Assembly: GCF_003591175.1 (NCBI RefSeq) | Contig: NZ_QYYG01000009.1 | Span: 124,001 to 188,000, forward strand | Direction of reading: 5' to 3' | DNA: 64,000 bases | Origin: Serratia inhibens | GTDB taxonomy: Bacteria; Pseudomonadota; Gammaproteobacteria; Enterobacterales; Enterobacteriaceae | Shown: positions 49,372 to 60,688 of the stretch, piece after piece | Position numbering within the stretch: position 1 is the stretch's first letter | Layout of the letters: the number at the start of each line of letters is the position of its first letter | The notes under the pieces: model-generated | Databases searched by the model: none | What the model was told of the DNA's origin: nothing | Seen by the model: only the letters and a program-made list of their open reading frames with translations | Made by a program: the position numbers and the translations under genes

Positions 49372-49374
49372 AAT

Positions 49375-50199
49375 TTAGTCGATGGTGCGCAATAACTCAT
49401 TAATGCCGACTTTACTGCGGGTCTTGGCGTCGACTTTCTTGACGATGACCGCGCAGTACAGGCTGTAAGAACCGTCTTTGGACGGCAGGTTGCCTGAAAC
49501 CACCACCGAGCCGGCCGGGACGCGGCCGTAATGCACTTCGCCGGTTTCACGGTCATAAATGCGGGTGCTTTGGCCGAGGTAAACGCCCATGGAGATCACG
49601 GAGCCTTCTTCGACGATCACGCCTTCAACCACTTCTGAACGCGCGCCGATGAAGCAGTTGTCTTCAATGATGGTCGGGTTGGCCTGCAGCGGCTCCAGTA
49701 CGCCACCGATGCCGACGCCGCCGGACAGGTGAACGTTTTTGCCGATCTGCGCGCAGGAACCCACTGTAGCCCAGGTATCGACCATGCTGCCTTCGTCAAC
49801 GTAAGCGCCGATATTCACGTAGGACGGCATCAATACGGTGTTGCGTGCGATGAATGCGCCCTGGCGAACGGTCGCCGGCGGCACCACGCGGAAACCTTCT
49901 TTCTGGAATCGCGCTTCGTCGTAATCAGCAAACTTCATCGGCACCTTGTCGTAATAGCGGGTTTCGGCGCCGTCCATCACTTTGTTGTCGTTGATACGGA
50001 AAGAAAGCAGCACGGCCTTTTTCAGCCACTGATGCGTTACCCACTGACCGTCAATCTTCTCGGCAACGCGCAGGGCGCCGCTGTCCAGTAGGCCGATCAC
50101 CTGGTTTACCGCTTCGCGCGTTACGGTGTCCACGTTCGCCGGAGTGATATCCGCGCGGCGTTCGAAGGCGCTTTCAATAACGTTTTGTAATTGCTGCAT
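49375..50199 (-). CDS. dapD: DapD, tetrahydrodipicolinate N-succinyltransferase
   Basis: A 274-residue left-handed beta-helix enzyme, the same length as E. coli DapD. It succinylates tetrahydrodipicolinate in lysine and diaminopimelate synthesis. Hexapeptide repeats run through '[42 protein letters not shown]'. glnD lies 46 bases upstream on the same strand. Confidence 0.98.
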   Translation of the reverse strand: MQQLQNVIESAFERRADITPANVDTVTREAVNQVIGLLDSGALRVAEKIDGQWVTHQWLKKAVLLSFRINDNKVMDGAETRYYDKVPMKFADYDEARFQKEGFRVVPPATVRQGAFIARNTVLMPSYVNIGAYVDEGSMVDTWATVGSCAQIGKNVHLSGGVGIGGVLEPLQANPTIIEDNCFIGARSEVVEGVIVEEGSVISMGVYLGQSTRIYDRETGEVHYGRVPAGSVVVSGNLPSKDGSYSLYCAVIVKKVDAKTRSKVGINELLRTID

Positions 50200-50245
50200 G
50201 CTGTTCTCTGTCCTGATGTTGTTGTCTACGAAAAGGTTACTTGTA

Positions 50246-52924
50246 TCACATTTTATCGTTTGGATTGAGGGCCTCTGTCAACCGTTGTTCCAACTTTCTG
50301 CGCGTTTCCGGATTAAGGGCGCGTCGATCGCTGTCGGCCAGAATAAATAAGTCCTCAACTCGCTCGCCAATGGTGGAAATGCGCGCGCCGTGCAGCGACA
50401 GGCCGAGATCGGCGAATACCTCGCCCACCCGCGCCAGCAGGCCGGGCTGGTCAAGTGCGGTCAGTTCCAGATAGCTGCGACGATCGGTATGCGTCGGCAG
50501 GAAGCTGACTTCGGTCGGCACGCTGAAATGGCGCAATTTGGAGGACGGCCGGCGCACGCGCGGCGGCTGATATTCCCGCTGGGTGATGGTCTGAACCAGC
50601 GCGTGGCGGATCGCCGCGTGGCGGTCCTGAGCCAGCGGGCTGCCGTCCGGTTCGAGCACGATGAAGGTATCCATCGCCATGCCGTCGCGGTTAGTGAAAA
50701 TCTGTGCGTCATGCACGCTCAGGTTACGGCGGTCCATCTCGCCAGCCACGGCGGCAAAAAGGTAAGGGCGGTCCGGGCTCCAGATGAAGATTTCGGTGCC
50801 GCCGCGCGTCGCCTGGCGGCTGACCAGTACCAGCGGTTTGGTGGAGTCATGGGCCAGCAGATGGCGGGCGTGCCAGGCCAGTTGATTGGGCGAGTGGCGC
50901 AGGAAGTAGTCGGCCCGGCAGCGGCTCCAGATGCGGTGCAGCGCCTCTTCATCGATATTATCCATGCGCAGCAACGCCAACGCCTGCAGGCGATGGTGGC
51001 GTACCCGCTCGCGCAAGTCGGGGCTGTTTTGCATGCCGCGACGCAGCTGTTTTTCCGTAGCGAAGTACAGCTCACGCAACAGGCTCTGTTTCCAGCTGTT
51101 CCACAGGGTTTCGTTGGTGGCGCAGATATCGGCCACCGTCAGGCAAACCAGATAGCGCAGGCGGGTTTCGCTCTGCACTTCAGCGCTGAATTGCTGGATA
51201 ACCGTGGGGTCCTGAATATCGCGGCGCTGCGCGGTCACCGACATCAGCAAATGGCAGCGCACCAACCAGGCTACCAGTTGAGCCTCACGCGAATTCAGAC
51301 CGTGCAGTTCGGCGAACTCCAGCGCATCCTCTGCGCCGAGAAGCGAGTGGTCACCGCCGCGGCCTTTAGCGATATCGTGGAACAGCGCTGCCAGCAGCAG
51401 CAATTCCGGATTCGGCAGGCGCGGATAGAGTTCCACACACAGCGGATGGCGTGGCCGCGTTTCCGCATCGGCGAAGCTTTCCAGCTTTTGCAGTACGCGA
51501 ATGGTGTGTTCGTCGACGGTATAGGCGTGGAACAGGTCGAACTGCATTTGCCCGACGATCTTGCCCCACTGCGGCATATAGGCCCAGAGCACGCTGTGGC
51601 GGTGCATCGGCACCAGCGCGCGCGCGACTGCGCCCGGATGGCGCAGAATGGCCATAAACAGATCGCGCGCCTCCGGAATGTTGCACAGTGGCTGCTTCAG
51701 ATGGCGGCGCGCATGGCGCAACTGACGTACGGTGGTGGAATAAATTCCCTTGATTTCGCGGTTGCGCACCATCAGGTAAAACATCCGCATGATAGCTTCC
51801 GGCTGGCGGATGAACAGCGTTTCGTCACGCAGATCGATCAGATCGCCGCGCAGCTGGAAATCCTCGTTCAGCGGGCGTGGCTTTTCCGTGGCGTCCAATG
51901 CCAGTATCGCTTCGTCGAACAACTGGAGCAGCATGTGATTCAGTTCGCCGACGCGGCGCGTCATGCGGTAGAAATCCTTCATCATGCGCTCAACCGGTTC
52001 GTTGCCTTCGCCCTCATAACGCAGCAATTGCGCCACATTGAGTTGGCGATCGAACAGCAGCCGGTTGTCGTAACGCGGCAGCACCAGATGCAGGGCGAAG
52101 CGGATACGCCACAGGAAGCTCTGGCATTCATTGAGCTCGTTGCGTTCGGCCTGGGTGAGGAAGCCGAAACCGACCATTTCGTCCAGTGAGGTGGCGCCGA
52201 AGTGACGGCGCGCCACCCACAGCAAGGTGTGAATGTCCCGCAGGCCGCCGGGGCTGCTTTTGATGTCGGGTTCCAGATTGTAGCTGGTGCCGTGGTAACG
52301 CTGGTGGCGTTCCTGCTGCTCAGCCACCTTGGCGTGGAAAAATTGGGGGGAGGGCCAGAAACCGTCGCTGAAAATGTGTTTTTGCATCTGCAGGAACAGT
52401 GCGACGTCGCCGCAGATCATGCGCGACTCAATCAGGTTGGTGGCCACGGTCAGATCCGCCAGCCCTTCAAGCAGGCACTCTTCCAGCGTGCGTACGCTGT
52501 GGCCCACTTCCAGTTTCAGATCCCACAGCAGGGTGATAAATTCCCCTACGCGCTGCGACTGTTGCTCACTCAGGCGGCGCTGGCTGAGCACCAGCACGTC
52601 GATGTCAGAAAGCGGGTGCAGCTCGCCGCGGCCATAGCCGCCGACCGCCACCAGAGCGGTTTCCGGGATATCCTCGAAACCATAAAAAATCCACAGACGA
52701 CGCAGCAGGCGATCGATAAAATCGCTGCGGGCCGCGACCAGGCTTTCGGCGCTGGAGCCGGCGTTGAACGCGGCCGCCAGCCACAGCTGAAATTGTTCAA
52801 GACGTTGTTTCAGCGCGCCGCAATTAATATCTTCATCACCGTAGGCATTGGGATACTCAGGCTGCTTCGGCACGGCCTGTTGCTCAATGACCGAGTGGCT
52901 CTGTTCGCGAAAATTTTCAGACAT
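50246..52924 (-). CDS. glnD: GlnD, PII uridylyltransferase / uridylyl-removing enzyme
   Basis: An 892-residue glutamine sensor (E. coli 890) that uridylylates and deuridylylates GlnB/GlnK. The nucleotidyltransferase motif '[20 protein letters not shown]' is at about residues 92-111, the HD domain is '[19 protein letters not shown]' near 510-528, and two C-terminal ACT domains include '[20 protein letters not shown]'. It lies downstream of map on the same strand but behind a terminator, so it likely has its own promoter or read-through. Confidence 0.98.
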   Translation of the reverse strand: MSENFREQSHSVIEQQAVPKQPEYPNAYGDEDINCGALKQRLEQFQLWLAAAFNAGSSAESLVAARSDFIDRLLRRLWIFYGFEDIPETALVAVGGYGRGELHPLSDIDVLVLSQRRLSEQQSQRVGEFITLLWDLKLEVGHSVRTLEECLLEGLADLTVATNLIESRMICGDVALFLQMQKHIFSDGFWPSPQFFHAKVAEQQERHQRYHGTSYNLEPDIKSSPGGLRDIHTLLWVARRHFGATSLDEMVGFGFLTQAERNELNECQSFLWRIRFALHLVLPRYDNRLLFDRQLNVAQLLRYEGEGNEPVERMMKDFYRMTRRVGELNHMLLQLFDEAILALDATEKPRPLNEDFQLRGDLIDLRDETLFIRQPEAIMRMFYLMVRNREIKGIYSTTVRQLRHARRHLKQPLCNIPEARDLFMAILRHPGAVARALVPMHRHSVLWAYMPQWGKIVGQMQFDLFHAYTVDEHTIRVLQKLESFADAETRPRHPLCVELYPRLPNPELLLLAALFHDIAKGRGGDHSLLGAEDALEFAELHGLNSREAQLVAWLVRCHLLMSVTAQRRDIQDPTVIQQFSAEVQSETRLRYLVCLTVADICATNETLWNSWKQSLLRELYFATEKQLRRGMQNSPDLRERVRHHRLQALALLRMDNIDEEALHRIWSRCRADYFLRHSPNQLAWHARHLLAHDSTKPLVLVSRQATRGGTEIFIWSPDRPYLFAAVAGEMDRRNLSVHDAQIFTNRDGMAMDTFIVLEPDGSPLAQDRHAAIRHALVQTITQREYQPPRVRRPSSKLRHFSVPTEVSFLPTHTDRRSYLELTALDQPGLLARVGEVFADLGLSLHGARISTIGERVEDLFILADSDRRALNPETRRKLEQRLTEALNPNDKM

Positions 52925-52937
52925 AGTACGCAGCCCA

Positions 52938-52963
52938 TAAAAAAGGCCGGCAAAAGCCGGCCT
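52938..52963 (-). terminator. Intrinsic terminator between map and glnD
   Basis: On the minus strand AGGCCGGC-TTTT-GCCGGCCT is followed by TTTTTA. It ends map just before the glnD start codon. Confidence 0.85.
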
Positions 52964-52998
52964 GTGACATCATGCGTCGCGGCAGAACGCCGCGGCGC

Positions 52999-53793
52999 TT
53001 ACATCTCGTGCGTAATGATGTTGGGGATGGTGTCATCCTTGCGCAACGTCATTATCTCGCAGCCGTTATCTGTGACCACAATAGTATGCTCATACTGCGC
53101 CGACAAGCTGCGATCTTTAGTTTTTACCGTCCAGCCGTCTTTCATGGTGCGGATGCGGTAGTCACCGGCATTGACCATGGGTTCGATGGTGAACGCCATG
53201 CCGGCCTGCAGCACCACACCGCCGTCATCGGCGTCATAGTGCAGCACCTGAGGTTCTTCGTGGAACACTTCGCCGATGCCATGACCGCAGTATTCGCGCA
53301 CCACGGAAAACTTCTCGGCTTCGACGAATTTCTGGATCTCTTTGCCCAGGGTGCGAAGGCGGATGCCCGGCTTCACCATTTTCAGCGCCAGATACAGGCT
53401 TTCCTGGGTGACGCGACACAGCCGCTCGCCCAGAATAGTCGGCTTGCCGACGATGAACATCTTGGAAGTATCTCCGTGGAAGCCATCTTTAATGACGGTC
53501 ACGTCGATATTGACGATATCGCCGTCCTTCAGCGCTTTGTCATCGCTCGGGATGCCGTGGCACACCACTTCGTTCACCGAGATGCAGACGGATTTCGGGA
53601 AGCCGTGATAGCCGAGGCAGGCGGAGATGGCCTGTTGCTCGTTGGTAATGTACTCGTGACAGATACGGTCCAGTTCGCCGGTGGTCACGCCAGGTTTGAC
53701 GTGCGGCTCGATGATCTCCAGCACTTCGGCGGCCAGACGGCCTGCCACGCGCATTTTTTGGATGTCATCAGGTGTTTTAATTGAGATTGCCAT
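52999..53793 (-). CDS. map: Map, type I methionine aminopeptidase
   Basis: A 264-residue enzyme identical in length to E. coli Map. It removes the initiator methionine from nascent proteins. The metal ligands appear in 'GDIVNIDVTVIKDGFHGDTSKMF' (two Asp), 'YCGHGIGEVFHEEPQVLHY' (His), 'FTIEPMVNAG' and 'YEHTIVV' (Glu). It is divergent from rpsB, as in E. coli. Confidence 0.98.
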   Translation of the reverse strand: MAISIKTPDDIQKMRVAGRLAAEVLEIIEPHVKPGVTTGELDRICHEYITNEQQAISACLGYHGFPKSVCISVNEVVCHGIPSDDKALKDGDIVNIDVTVIKDGFHGDTSKMFIVGKPTILGERLCRVTQESLYLALKMVKPGIRLRTLGKEIQKFVEAEKFSVVREYCGHGIGEVFHEEPQVLHYDADDGGVVLQAGMAFTIEPMVNAGDYRIRTMKDGWTVKTKDRSLSAQYEHTIVVTDNGCEIMTLRKDDTIPNIITHEM

Positions 53794-53919
53794 GAAATTC
53801 GTCCGCAGGTGTCGTGCTCGCCGACAACAGAAAGAAATAGGAAGCAGTCTCTTATGGTATCAGCCCGGCCAGAGGCTGCCAAATTTGATTTCTCGGTGGC
53901 CCGGGAAACGCAACTAAAG

Positions 53920-53949
53920 TTGGTGTCGGTGGCGGGTTTATGGTATAAA
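53920..53949 (+). promoter_or_regulatory. rpsBp: rpsB-tsf promoter
   Basis: TTGGTG (53920-53925) and TATAAA (53944-53949) are 18 bases apart, followed by the GC-rich discriminator GCGCGCC. That discriminator is typical of promoters under stringent (ppGpp/DksA) control, as expected for ribosomal protein genes. Confidence 0.65.
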
Positions 53950-53955
53950 GCGCGC

Positions 53956-54876
<921 letters not shown>

Positions 54877-54931
54877 TAAGGCAAGCTCGTCACAGAGCCC
54901 TTATTAACCAGGTATTGAATATGTTGGTTAG

Positions 54932-54956
54932 AGGGGCCTAAATAGGCCCCTTTTGC
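54932..54956 (+). terminator. Attenuator/terminator between rpsB and tsf
   Basis: AGGGGCCT-AAAT-AGGCCCCT followed by TTTTG. It probably adjusts the rpsB to tsf transcript ratio rather than ending all transcription, because tsf has no obvious promoter of its own. Confidence 0.85.
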
Positions 54957-55004
54957 TTATCTGAATGAGAACTATCTCCGTGCGAGATAACCGAGGAAAA
55001 AGAA

Positions 55005-55856
55005 ATGGCTGATATTACCGCTGCCCTGGTAAAAGAACTGCGCGAGCGTACTGGCGCTGGCATGATGGATTGTAAAAAAGCTCTGGTCGAATCTAACGGC
55101 GACATCGAGCTGGCAATCGAAAACATGCGTAAATCCGGTGCGATCAAAGCAGCGAAAAAAGCAGGCAACGTAGCTGCTGACGGCGTGATCAAAACCAAGA
55201 TCGAAGGCAACTACGGCGTGATCGTAGAAGTTAACTGCCAGACTGACTTCGTTGCTAAAGATGCCGGTTTCCAGGCGTTCGCGGACAAAGTGCTGGAAGC
55301 CGCTGTTGCAGGCAAAATCACTGATGTTGACGTCTTGAAAGCACAGTTCGAAGAAGAACGTGTAGCACTGGTTGCAAAAATCGGCGAGAACATCAACATC
55401 CGTCGCGTAGCTTCCCTGGAAGGCGAAGTGTTGGGCAGCTACCTGCACGGCGCACGCATCGGCGTTCTGATTGCCGCCAAAGGCGCTGACGAAGAACTGG
55501 TTAAGCAAATTGCCATGCACGTTGCGGCTAGCAAACCTGAATTCGTGAAGCCTGAAGACGTGTCTGCTGAAGTGGTAGAAAAAGAGTACCAGGTTCAGTT
55601 GGACATCGCCATGCAGTCTGGCAAGCCGAAAGAAATCGCAGAGAAAATGGTTGAAGGCCGCATGAAGAAATTCACCGGCGAAGTTTCTCTGACCGGTCAA
55701 CCTTTCGTTATCGAGCCAAGCAAAACCGTTGGCCAAGTGCTGAAAGAGCACAACGCTGACGTTGTTAACTTCATCCGCTTCGAAGTGGGCGAAGGCATCG
55801 AGAAAGTTGAAAATGACTTTGCTGCTGAAGTTGCAGCAATGAGCAAACAGTCTTAA
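55005..55856 (+). CDS. tsf: Tsf, elongation factor Ts
   Basis: A 283-residue EF-Ts with the N-terminal '[20 protein letters not shown]' motif and the 'TDFVAKD' block that contacts EF-Tu. It exchanges GDP for GTP on EF-Tu. Codon use here and in rpsB is more strongly biased than in the window average, as for highly expressed genes. Confidence 0.99.
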   Translation: MADITAALVKELRERTGAGMMDCKKALVESNGDIELAIENMRKSGAIKAAKKAGNVAADGVIKTKIEGNYGVIVEVNCQTDFVAKDAGFQAFADKVLEAAVAGKITDVDVLKAQFEEERVALVAKIGENINIRRVASLEGEVLGSYLHGARIGVLIAAKGADEELVKQIAMHVAASKPEFVKPEDVSAEVVEKEYQVQLDIAMQSGKPKEIAEKMVEGRMKKFTGEVSLTGQPFVIEPSKTVGQVLKEHNADVVNFIRFEVGEGIEKVENDFAAEVAAMSKQS

Positions 55857-55866
55857 TGACTGTTAA

Positions 55867-55895
55867 TGGAGCCGCCATCTGGCGGTTCCATTTTA
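55867..55895 (+). terminator. Intrinsic terminator after tsf
   Basis: GGAGCCGCC-ATCT-GGCGGTTCC followed by ATTTTATCC. It ends the rpsB-tsf unit before pyrH. Confidence 0.85.
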
Positions 55896-56004
55896 TCCAG
55901 CCAGAATTACACCGGTGGCAGGCCCTGTGGCACTATACTCAGCACAGGCGCGCTTCATCGGCTGAAATCCCCAATACTAATACTGCTTCTTAGGACAGAA
56001 CACC

Positions 56005-56730
56005 ATGGCAACCAATGCAAAACCCGTATATCAGCGTATTCTGCTCAAACTGAGTGGCGAAGCCCTGCAAGGCGCAGAAGGTTTTGGTATCGACGCCAGC
56101 GTTTTGGATCGCATGGCTCAGGAAGTGAAAGAGCTGGTCGAACTGGGAATTCAGGTCGGTGTAGTGATTGGCGGCGGTAACCTGTTCCGCGGCGCGGGTC
56201 TGGCGCAGGCCGGAATGAACCGCGTAGTGGGCGACCACATGGGAATGCTGGCTACCGTGATGAACGGCCTGGCTATGCGTGATGCACTGCACCGTGCCTA
56301 TGTGAACGCCCGCCTGATGTCGGCCATCCCGTTGAACGGCGTGTGCGACAACTACAGCTGGGCCGAGGCAATCAGCCTGCTGCGTAATAACCGCGTGGTT
56401 ATCTTCTCTGCCGGTACCGGCAACCCGTTCTTCACCACCGATTCAGCAGCTTGCCTGCGTGGGATTGAGATTGAAGCCGACGTGGTACTGAAAGCGACCA
56501 AAGTCGATGGTGTATACTCCGCCGATCCGGTCAAAAACCCGGATGCGACGCTGTACGAACATATAACCTATCAGGACGTGCTTGAGCGCGAGCTGAAAGT
56601 GATGGACCTGGCGGCGTTTACGCTGGCCCGCGATCACGGTCTGCCGATCCGCGTATTCAACATGAACAAACCGGGCGCGTTGCGCCGCGTGGTGATGGGT
56701 GAAAACGAAGGTACGCTGATCAGCAAATAA
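56005..56730 (+). CDS. pyrH: PyrH, UMP kinase
   Basis: A 241-residue hexameric UMP kinase of the amino-acid-kinase fold, the E. coli length. Motifs are '[12 protein letters not shown]' (residues 12-23), '[12 protein letters not shown]' and '[19 protein letters not shown]'. It makes UDP and also takes part in carAB control in E. coli. A -10-like TATACT upstream at 55934 suggests a local promoter. Confidence 0.98.
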   Translation: MATNAKPVYQRILLKLSGEALQGAEGFGIDASVLDRMAQEVKELVELGIQVGVVIGGGNLFRGAGLAQAGMNRVVGDHMGMLATVMNGLAMRDALHRAYVNARLMSAIPLNGVCDNYSWAEAISLLRNNRVVIFSAGTGNPFFTTDSAACLRGIEIEADVVLKATKVDGVYSADPVKNPDATLYEHITYQDVLERELKVMDLAAFTLARDHGLPIRVFNMNKPGALRRVVMGENEGTLISK

Positions 56731-56853
56731 AGCTGTTCTGCCAAATTTAGCGGGAGCGGGTAACGCCGAGCGTTGAGCGCTTTCCTCAAGTAAAATTCAC
56801 GGGCTATACTGATGTATGGCCTGCCAAGTAACCCGTTTCTAAAGGTTCGCAAC

Positions 56854-57411
56854 GTGATTAATGAAATCAGAAAAGATGCTGATTCACGCATGGAAAAAAG
56901 CGTAGAAGCATTCAAAAACCAAATCAGCAAAATCCGTACCGGCCGTGCTTCCCCAAGCATCCTGGACGGCATCATGGTGGAATACTATGGTTCTGCTACG
57001 CCGCTGCGTCAGCTGGCTAACGTGACCGTAGAAGACTCCCGCACTCTGGCCATCAACTTGTTTGATCGTTCCCTGGGTTCAGCGGTAGAAAAAGCCATCA
57101 TGTCTTCAGACCTCGGGCTGAACCCAAGTTCAGCAGGCAGCGTGATCCGCGTTCCGCTTCCTCCTCTGACCGAAGAACGCCGTAAAGATCTGATCAAAGT
57201 TGTGCGCAACGAAGCCGAGCAGGGCCGCGTGGCCGTGCGTAACGTTCGCCGCGACGCCAACGACAAAGTTAAAGCGCTGCTGAAAGACAAAGAAATCAGC
57301 GAAGACGAAGATCGTCGTTCACAGGAAGATGTTCAAAAATTGACCGATGCTTACATCAAACTTCTGGATGCCGCTCTGGCGGATAAAGAAAAAGAGCTGA
57401 TGGATTTCTAA
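56854..57411 (+). CDS. frr: Frr, ribosome recycling factor
   Basis: A 185-residue RRF, the E. coli length, with the highly conserved '[16 protein letters not shown]', '[12 protein letters not shown]' and '[25 protein letters not shown]' regions. I chose the GTG at 56854 (V-I-N-E-I-R-K) behind AAAGGTTCGC; it gives the family N terminus, while an ATG at 56812 adds 14 residues. It splits post-termination ribosomes together with EF-G. Confidence 0.97.
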   Translation: MINEIRKDADSRMEKSVEAFKNQISKIRTGRASPSILDGIMVEYYGSATPLRQLANVTVEDSRTLAINLFDRSLGSAVEKAIMSSDLGLNPSSAGSVIRVPLPPLTEERRKDLIKVVRNEAEQGRVAVRNVRRDANDKVKALLKDKEISEDEDRRSQEDVQKLTDAYIKLLDAALADKEKELMDF

Positions 57412-57429
57412 TCAGCATCGCGCAGAAAA

Positions 57430-57460
57430 AAAGCGTCGCCTGGGCGGCGCTTTGTTTTTT
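57430..57460 (+). terminator. Intrinsic terminator after frr
   Basis: AAAGCGTCGCC-TGG-GCGGCGCTTT followed by GTTTTTT. It separates frr from dxr. Confidence 0.85.
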
Positions 57461-57568
57461 GTGGCGCAGATCCCGTTTCATCGTACTGATTGATCATGGA
57501 CAAGCGGTGGCCAAGGTTACACACTGGAACACCTCCGATCTCATCAGACAGTTATTCAGAGTGAACTC

Positions 57569-58765
57569 ATGAAGCAACTGACTATTCTTGGTTCCACCGG
57601 CTCAGTGGGAACCAGCACCCTGGCCGTGGTCAGGGAAAATCCCGACCGTTTTGCGATTAAAGCGCTGGTAGCAGGCCGCAATGTAGCGGTGATGGCGCAA
57701 CAGTGTATGGAGTTTCGCCCGGCTTATGCTGCGATGGCGGACGAAGGCGCTGCGCGCGAACTGCGTGACGTACTGGCGGAAAACGGCGTTGGCACAGAGG
57801 TGCTGGCGGGTGAACAGGCCGCCTGTGAGTTGGCGGCGCTGGATGATGTCGATCAGGTCACCGCTGCTATTGTTGGCGCTGCCGGACTGTTGCCGACGCT
57901 GGCGGCGATCCGCGCCGGCAAGCAGGTATTGCTGGCGAACAAAGAGTCGCTGGTGACCTGTGGCCGACTGTTTATGGACGCGGTACAAAAGAGCCAGGCA
58001 CAATTATTGCCGCTGGACAGCGAGCATAACGCGATTTTTCAGAGTTTGCCTGAAAGCATTCAGCGTCAGTTGGGATACTCTTCATTGGTCGAACATGGTG
58101 TTTCGCGCATTGTGCTTACCGGTTCCGGCGGTCCGTTCCGTACTACGCCGTTGGACCAGTTTGCCACAATGACGCCGGACCAGGCTTGCGCCCACCCTAA
58201 TTGGTCAATGGGGCGCAAGATCTCGGTGGATTCCGCCACCATGATGAACAAAGGACTGGAATATATTGAGGCCCGTTGGCTGTTCAACGCTTCGGCTGAA
58301 CAAATGGAAGTGATTCTGCACCCGCAGTCGGTGATTCACTCGATGGTGCGCTATGCTGATGGCAGCGTGTTGGCCCAGTTGGGCACGCCGGATATGCGTA
58401 CGCCAATCGCTCATGCGATGGCTTACCCGCAGCGGGTCAACTCTGGCGTGGAAGCGCTGGATTTCTGCCGTATCGGTTCGTTGACCTTTGCCGAACCTGA
58501 GCGGGAGCGTTACCCCTGCCTTTATCTGGCGATTGACGCCTTTGATGCCGGTCAGGCGGCAACTACCGCGCTGAATGCGGCTAACGAAGTGGCCGTTGCG
58601 TCCTTCCTGCAAGAGCAGATTCGCTTTACCGATATTGCGGCAGTGAACCAAAAAGTAGTCGAACGGTTGTCTTTGCAGGAACCGTCCTGCATTGATGCGG
58701 TCTTAGACATAGATCGTCGGGCCCGTGAAGTTGCCGTTGGGGTAGTGAAGTCACTGCGTGGTTGA
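57569..58765 (+). CDS. dxr: Dxr (IspC), 1-deoxy-D-xylulose-5-phosphate reductoisomerase
   Basis: A 398-residue enzyme, the E. coli length. It converts DXP to 2-C-methyl-D-erythritol 4-phosphate in the MEP pathway, with NADPH. Motifs are '[11 protein letters not shown]' (NADPH), '[12 protein letters not shown]' (metal ligands) and '[18 protein letters not shown]'. It supplies isoprenoid precursors to UppS, the next gene. Confidence 0.98.
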   Translation: MKQLTILGSTGSVGTSTLAVVRENPDRFAIKALVAGRNVAVMAQQCMEFRPAYAAMADEGAARELRDVLAENGVGTEVLAGEQAACELAALDDVDQVTAAIVGAAGLLPTLAAIRAGKQVLLANKESLVTCGRLFMDAVQKSQAQLLPLDSEHNAIFQSLPESIQRQLGYSSLVEHGVSRIVLTGSGGPFRTTPLDQFATMTPDQACAHPNWSMGRKISVDSATMMNKGLEYIEARWLFNASAEQMEVILHPQSVIHSMVRYADGSVLAQLGTPDMRTPIAHAMAYPQRVNSGVEALDFCRIGSLTFAEPERERYPCLYLAIDAFDAGQAATTALNAANEVAVASFLQEQIRFTDIAAVNQKVVERLSLQEPSCIDAVLDIDRRAREVAVGVVKSLRG

Positions 58766-58819
58766 TACCGGCTATTATCCTATTTTGTTCGTAAATTACG
58801 CGTGCCGCAGTGGGGCCGT

Positions 58820-58848
58820 TTGTTCATGCCCGGCTGAGGTGGTATAGT
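58820..58848 (+). promoter_or_regulatory. Strong sigma-70 promoter in the dxr-uppS gap
   Basis: TTGTTC (58820-58825) and TATAGT (58843-58848) are 17 bases apart. Transcription would start near 58855 and run into a strong terminator 100-odd bases on, before uppS. Confidence 0.75.
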
Positions 58849-58854
58849 CTGCGC

Positions 58855-58979
58855 CACTTGTCAGCGGTTATACCGTTGAATTATGGCCTGATTGGCATCT
58901 TGGATGCCGATAGCGCCCCGGATATCACCGGGTGTGCGCAGGCAGACTGAAAAGCCGTGTCGGGCACACGGCTTTTTTT
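58855..58979 (+). ncRNA. Candidate structured leader or small RNA before uppS
   Basis: From the promoter above to the T tract, about 125 nt contain three consecutive hairpins: GGCATC-TTG-GATGCC, CCCGG-ATATCA-CCGGG, and the terminator GCCGTGT-CGGGC-ACACGGC followed by seven T. No credible ORF fits. It could be a free small RNA or an attenuated uppS leader. I do not recognise it as a named RNA. Confidence 0.5.
58950..58979 (+). terminator. Strong intrinsic terminator upstream of uppS
   Basis: A 7-bp GC-rich stem (GCCGTGT/ACACGGC), extended by AAA/TTT, with a 5-base loop and seven T. It would stop transcripts from dxr or from the local promoter before uppS unless antiterminated. Confidence 0.85.
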
Positions 58980-59043
58980 GCGCGTAAGGGCCTGATGTTC
59001 CGGAAGGGCAGTTGTATTTCTATTGAGGAAATAAGTACGAGTT

Positions 59044-59802
59044 ATGTCGTCCGCAAATCAACAAGAGGCTAATCCGTCCGTCTTTGGGCCACGACATGTC
59101 GCCATTATTATGGACGGCAACGGGCGCTGGGCTAAACGTCAGGGCAAGTTACGTGTCTTCGGTCATAAAGCAGGGGTGAAATCGGTACGTCGCGCGGTCA
59201 GTTTTGCCGCCAACAACCATTTAGATGCACTCACGCTTTATGCCTTCAGCAGTGAGAACTGGAATCGTCCGGTACAGGAAGTCTCCGCGCTAATGGAGCT
59301 CTTTGTCCGTGCCTTGGATAGTGAAGTAAAAAGCCTGCATAAACATAACGTCAGACTGCGGGTGATCGGCGACATCAGCCGTTTCAGCACGCGTTTGCAG
59401 GAGCGGATCCGTCGCTCTGAGCAGCTGACAGAAAATAACGATGGCCTGACGCTCAACATCGCCGCCAACTATGGTGGTCGTTGGGATATCATTCAGGGAG
59501 TAAGAGGGCTGGCTGAGCAGGTGCAGGGTGGTTTGCTGCGTCCGGATCAAATCAGCGAAGAGTTATTGGGCGAACGGGTCTGCATGAACGATTTGGCACC
59601 GGTGGATCTGGTTATCCGCACCGGTGGCGAACATCGCATCAGTAACTTCTTGCTGTGGCAAATTGCTTATGCCGAGCTTTACTTTACTGATGTACTCTGG
59701 CCTGATTTTGATGAACTTGTCTTTGAAGGTGCGCTGAATGCATTTGCACAACGTGAGCGTCGCTTCGGGGGAACAACACCTAACGGCGCCGATGCGTCCT
59801 AG
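59044..59802 (+). CDS. uppS: UppS (IspU), undecaprenyl diphosphate synthase
   Basis: A 252-residue cis-prenyltransferase (E. coli 253). The catalytic Asp24 is in '[15 protein letters not shown]', with '[12 protein letters not shown]' and the C-terminal '[27 protein letters not shown]' motif. It makes the C55 carrier lipid for peptidoglycan and O-antigen. cdsA follows after nine bases. Confidence 0.98.
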   Translation: MSSANQQEANPSVFGPRHVAIIMDGNGRWAKRQGKLRVFGHKAGVKSVRRAVSFAANNHLDALTLYAFSSENWNRPVQEVSALMELFVRALDSEVKSLHKHNVRLRVIGDISRFSTRLQERIRRSEQLTENNDGLTLNIAANYGGRWDIIQGVRGLAEQVQGGLLRPDQISEELLGERVCMNDLAPVDLVIRTGGEHRISNFLLWQIAYAELYFTDVLWPDFDELVFEGALNAFAQRERRFGGTTPNGADAS

Positions 59803-59811
59803 GGGGAACTT

Positions 59812-60660
59812 TTGCTGAAGTATCGCCTCATAACCGCTCTGATCTTGATTCCGATTGTTATCGCGGCGCTGTTTTTGCTGCCGCCGGTGGGCTTTGCCCT
59901 GGTAACGCTCGTTGTGTGCATGTTAGCTGCCTGGGAGTGGGGCCAACTGGCCGGTTTTACTTCCCGCTCGCAGCGCATCTGGTTGGCGATACTGTGTGGT
60001 TTCCTGCTGGTTCTGATGATGCTCAGTATTCCAGCCTATCACCAGTCGGTCCATTTGCCTCAGGTAGGCGGGCCGCTGTGGCTGTCACTGGCCTGGTGGC
60101 TGGCGGCGCTGCTGCTGGTGCTGTTTTATCCCGGCTCCGCGGCGCTGTGGCGTAATTCACGCCCGATTCGCCTGCTCTTTGGCCTGTTGACCATTGTGCC
60201 GTTCTTTTGGGGCATGCTGGCATTGCGTCAATTCGGCTACGAACAAAATCATTTCACCGGTGCCTGGTGGTTGCTGTATGTGATGCTGCTGGTCTGGGGC
60301 GCGGATTCCGGCGCTTATATGTTCGGCAAGCTATTTGGCAAGCACAAGCTGGCGCCGAAGGTTTCTCCAGGGAAAACCTGGGAAGGATTAATCGGCGGTC
60401 TGGTTACCTCGGCATTGATATCCTGGCTGTTTGGTCGTTATGCACCCTTGAATGTGGTGCCGGCAACCTTACTGATTTGTTCGGTGATCGCCGCGCTGGC
60501 CTCGGTGCTGGGCGACCTTACCGAGAGCATGTTCAAACGCGAAGCGGGTATCAAAGACAGTGGTCATCTGATCCCGGGTCATGGCGGAATACTGGATCGT
60601 ATCGACAGCCTGACCGCAGCAGTGCCTGTATTTGCCTGCCTGATGCTGTTAGTGTTTTAA
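59812..60660 (+). CDS. cdsA: CdsA, phosphatidate cytidylyltransferase
   Basis: A 282-residue inner-membrane enzyme (E. coli 285) that makes CDP-diacylglycerol, the branch point of phospholipid synthesis. About eight membrane spans; the C-terminal signature '[28 protein letters not shown]' is complete. It starts with TTG ([12 protein letters not shown]) behind AGGGGGAAC. Confidence 0.97.
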   Translation: MLKYRLITALILIPIVIAALFLLPPVGFALVTLVVCMLAAWEWGQLAGFTSRSQRIWLAILCGFLLVLMMLSIPAYHQSVHLPQVGGPLWLSLAWWLAALLLVLFYPGSAALWRNSRPIRLLFGLLTIVPFFWGMLALRQFGYEQNHFTGAWWLLYVMLLVWGADSGAYMFGKLFGKHKLAPKVSPGKTWEGLIGGLVTSALISWLFGRYAPLNVVPATLLICSVIAALASVLGDLTESMFKREAGIKDSGHLIPGHGGILDRIDSLTAAVPVFACLMLLVF

Positions 60661-60688
60661 TCCGTCAACGGCGGGGAGTGAAGGGATT

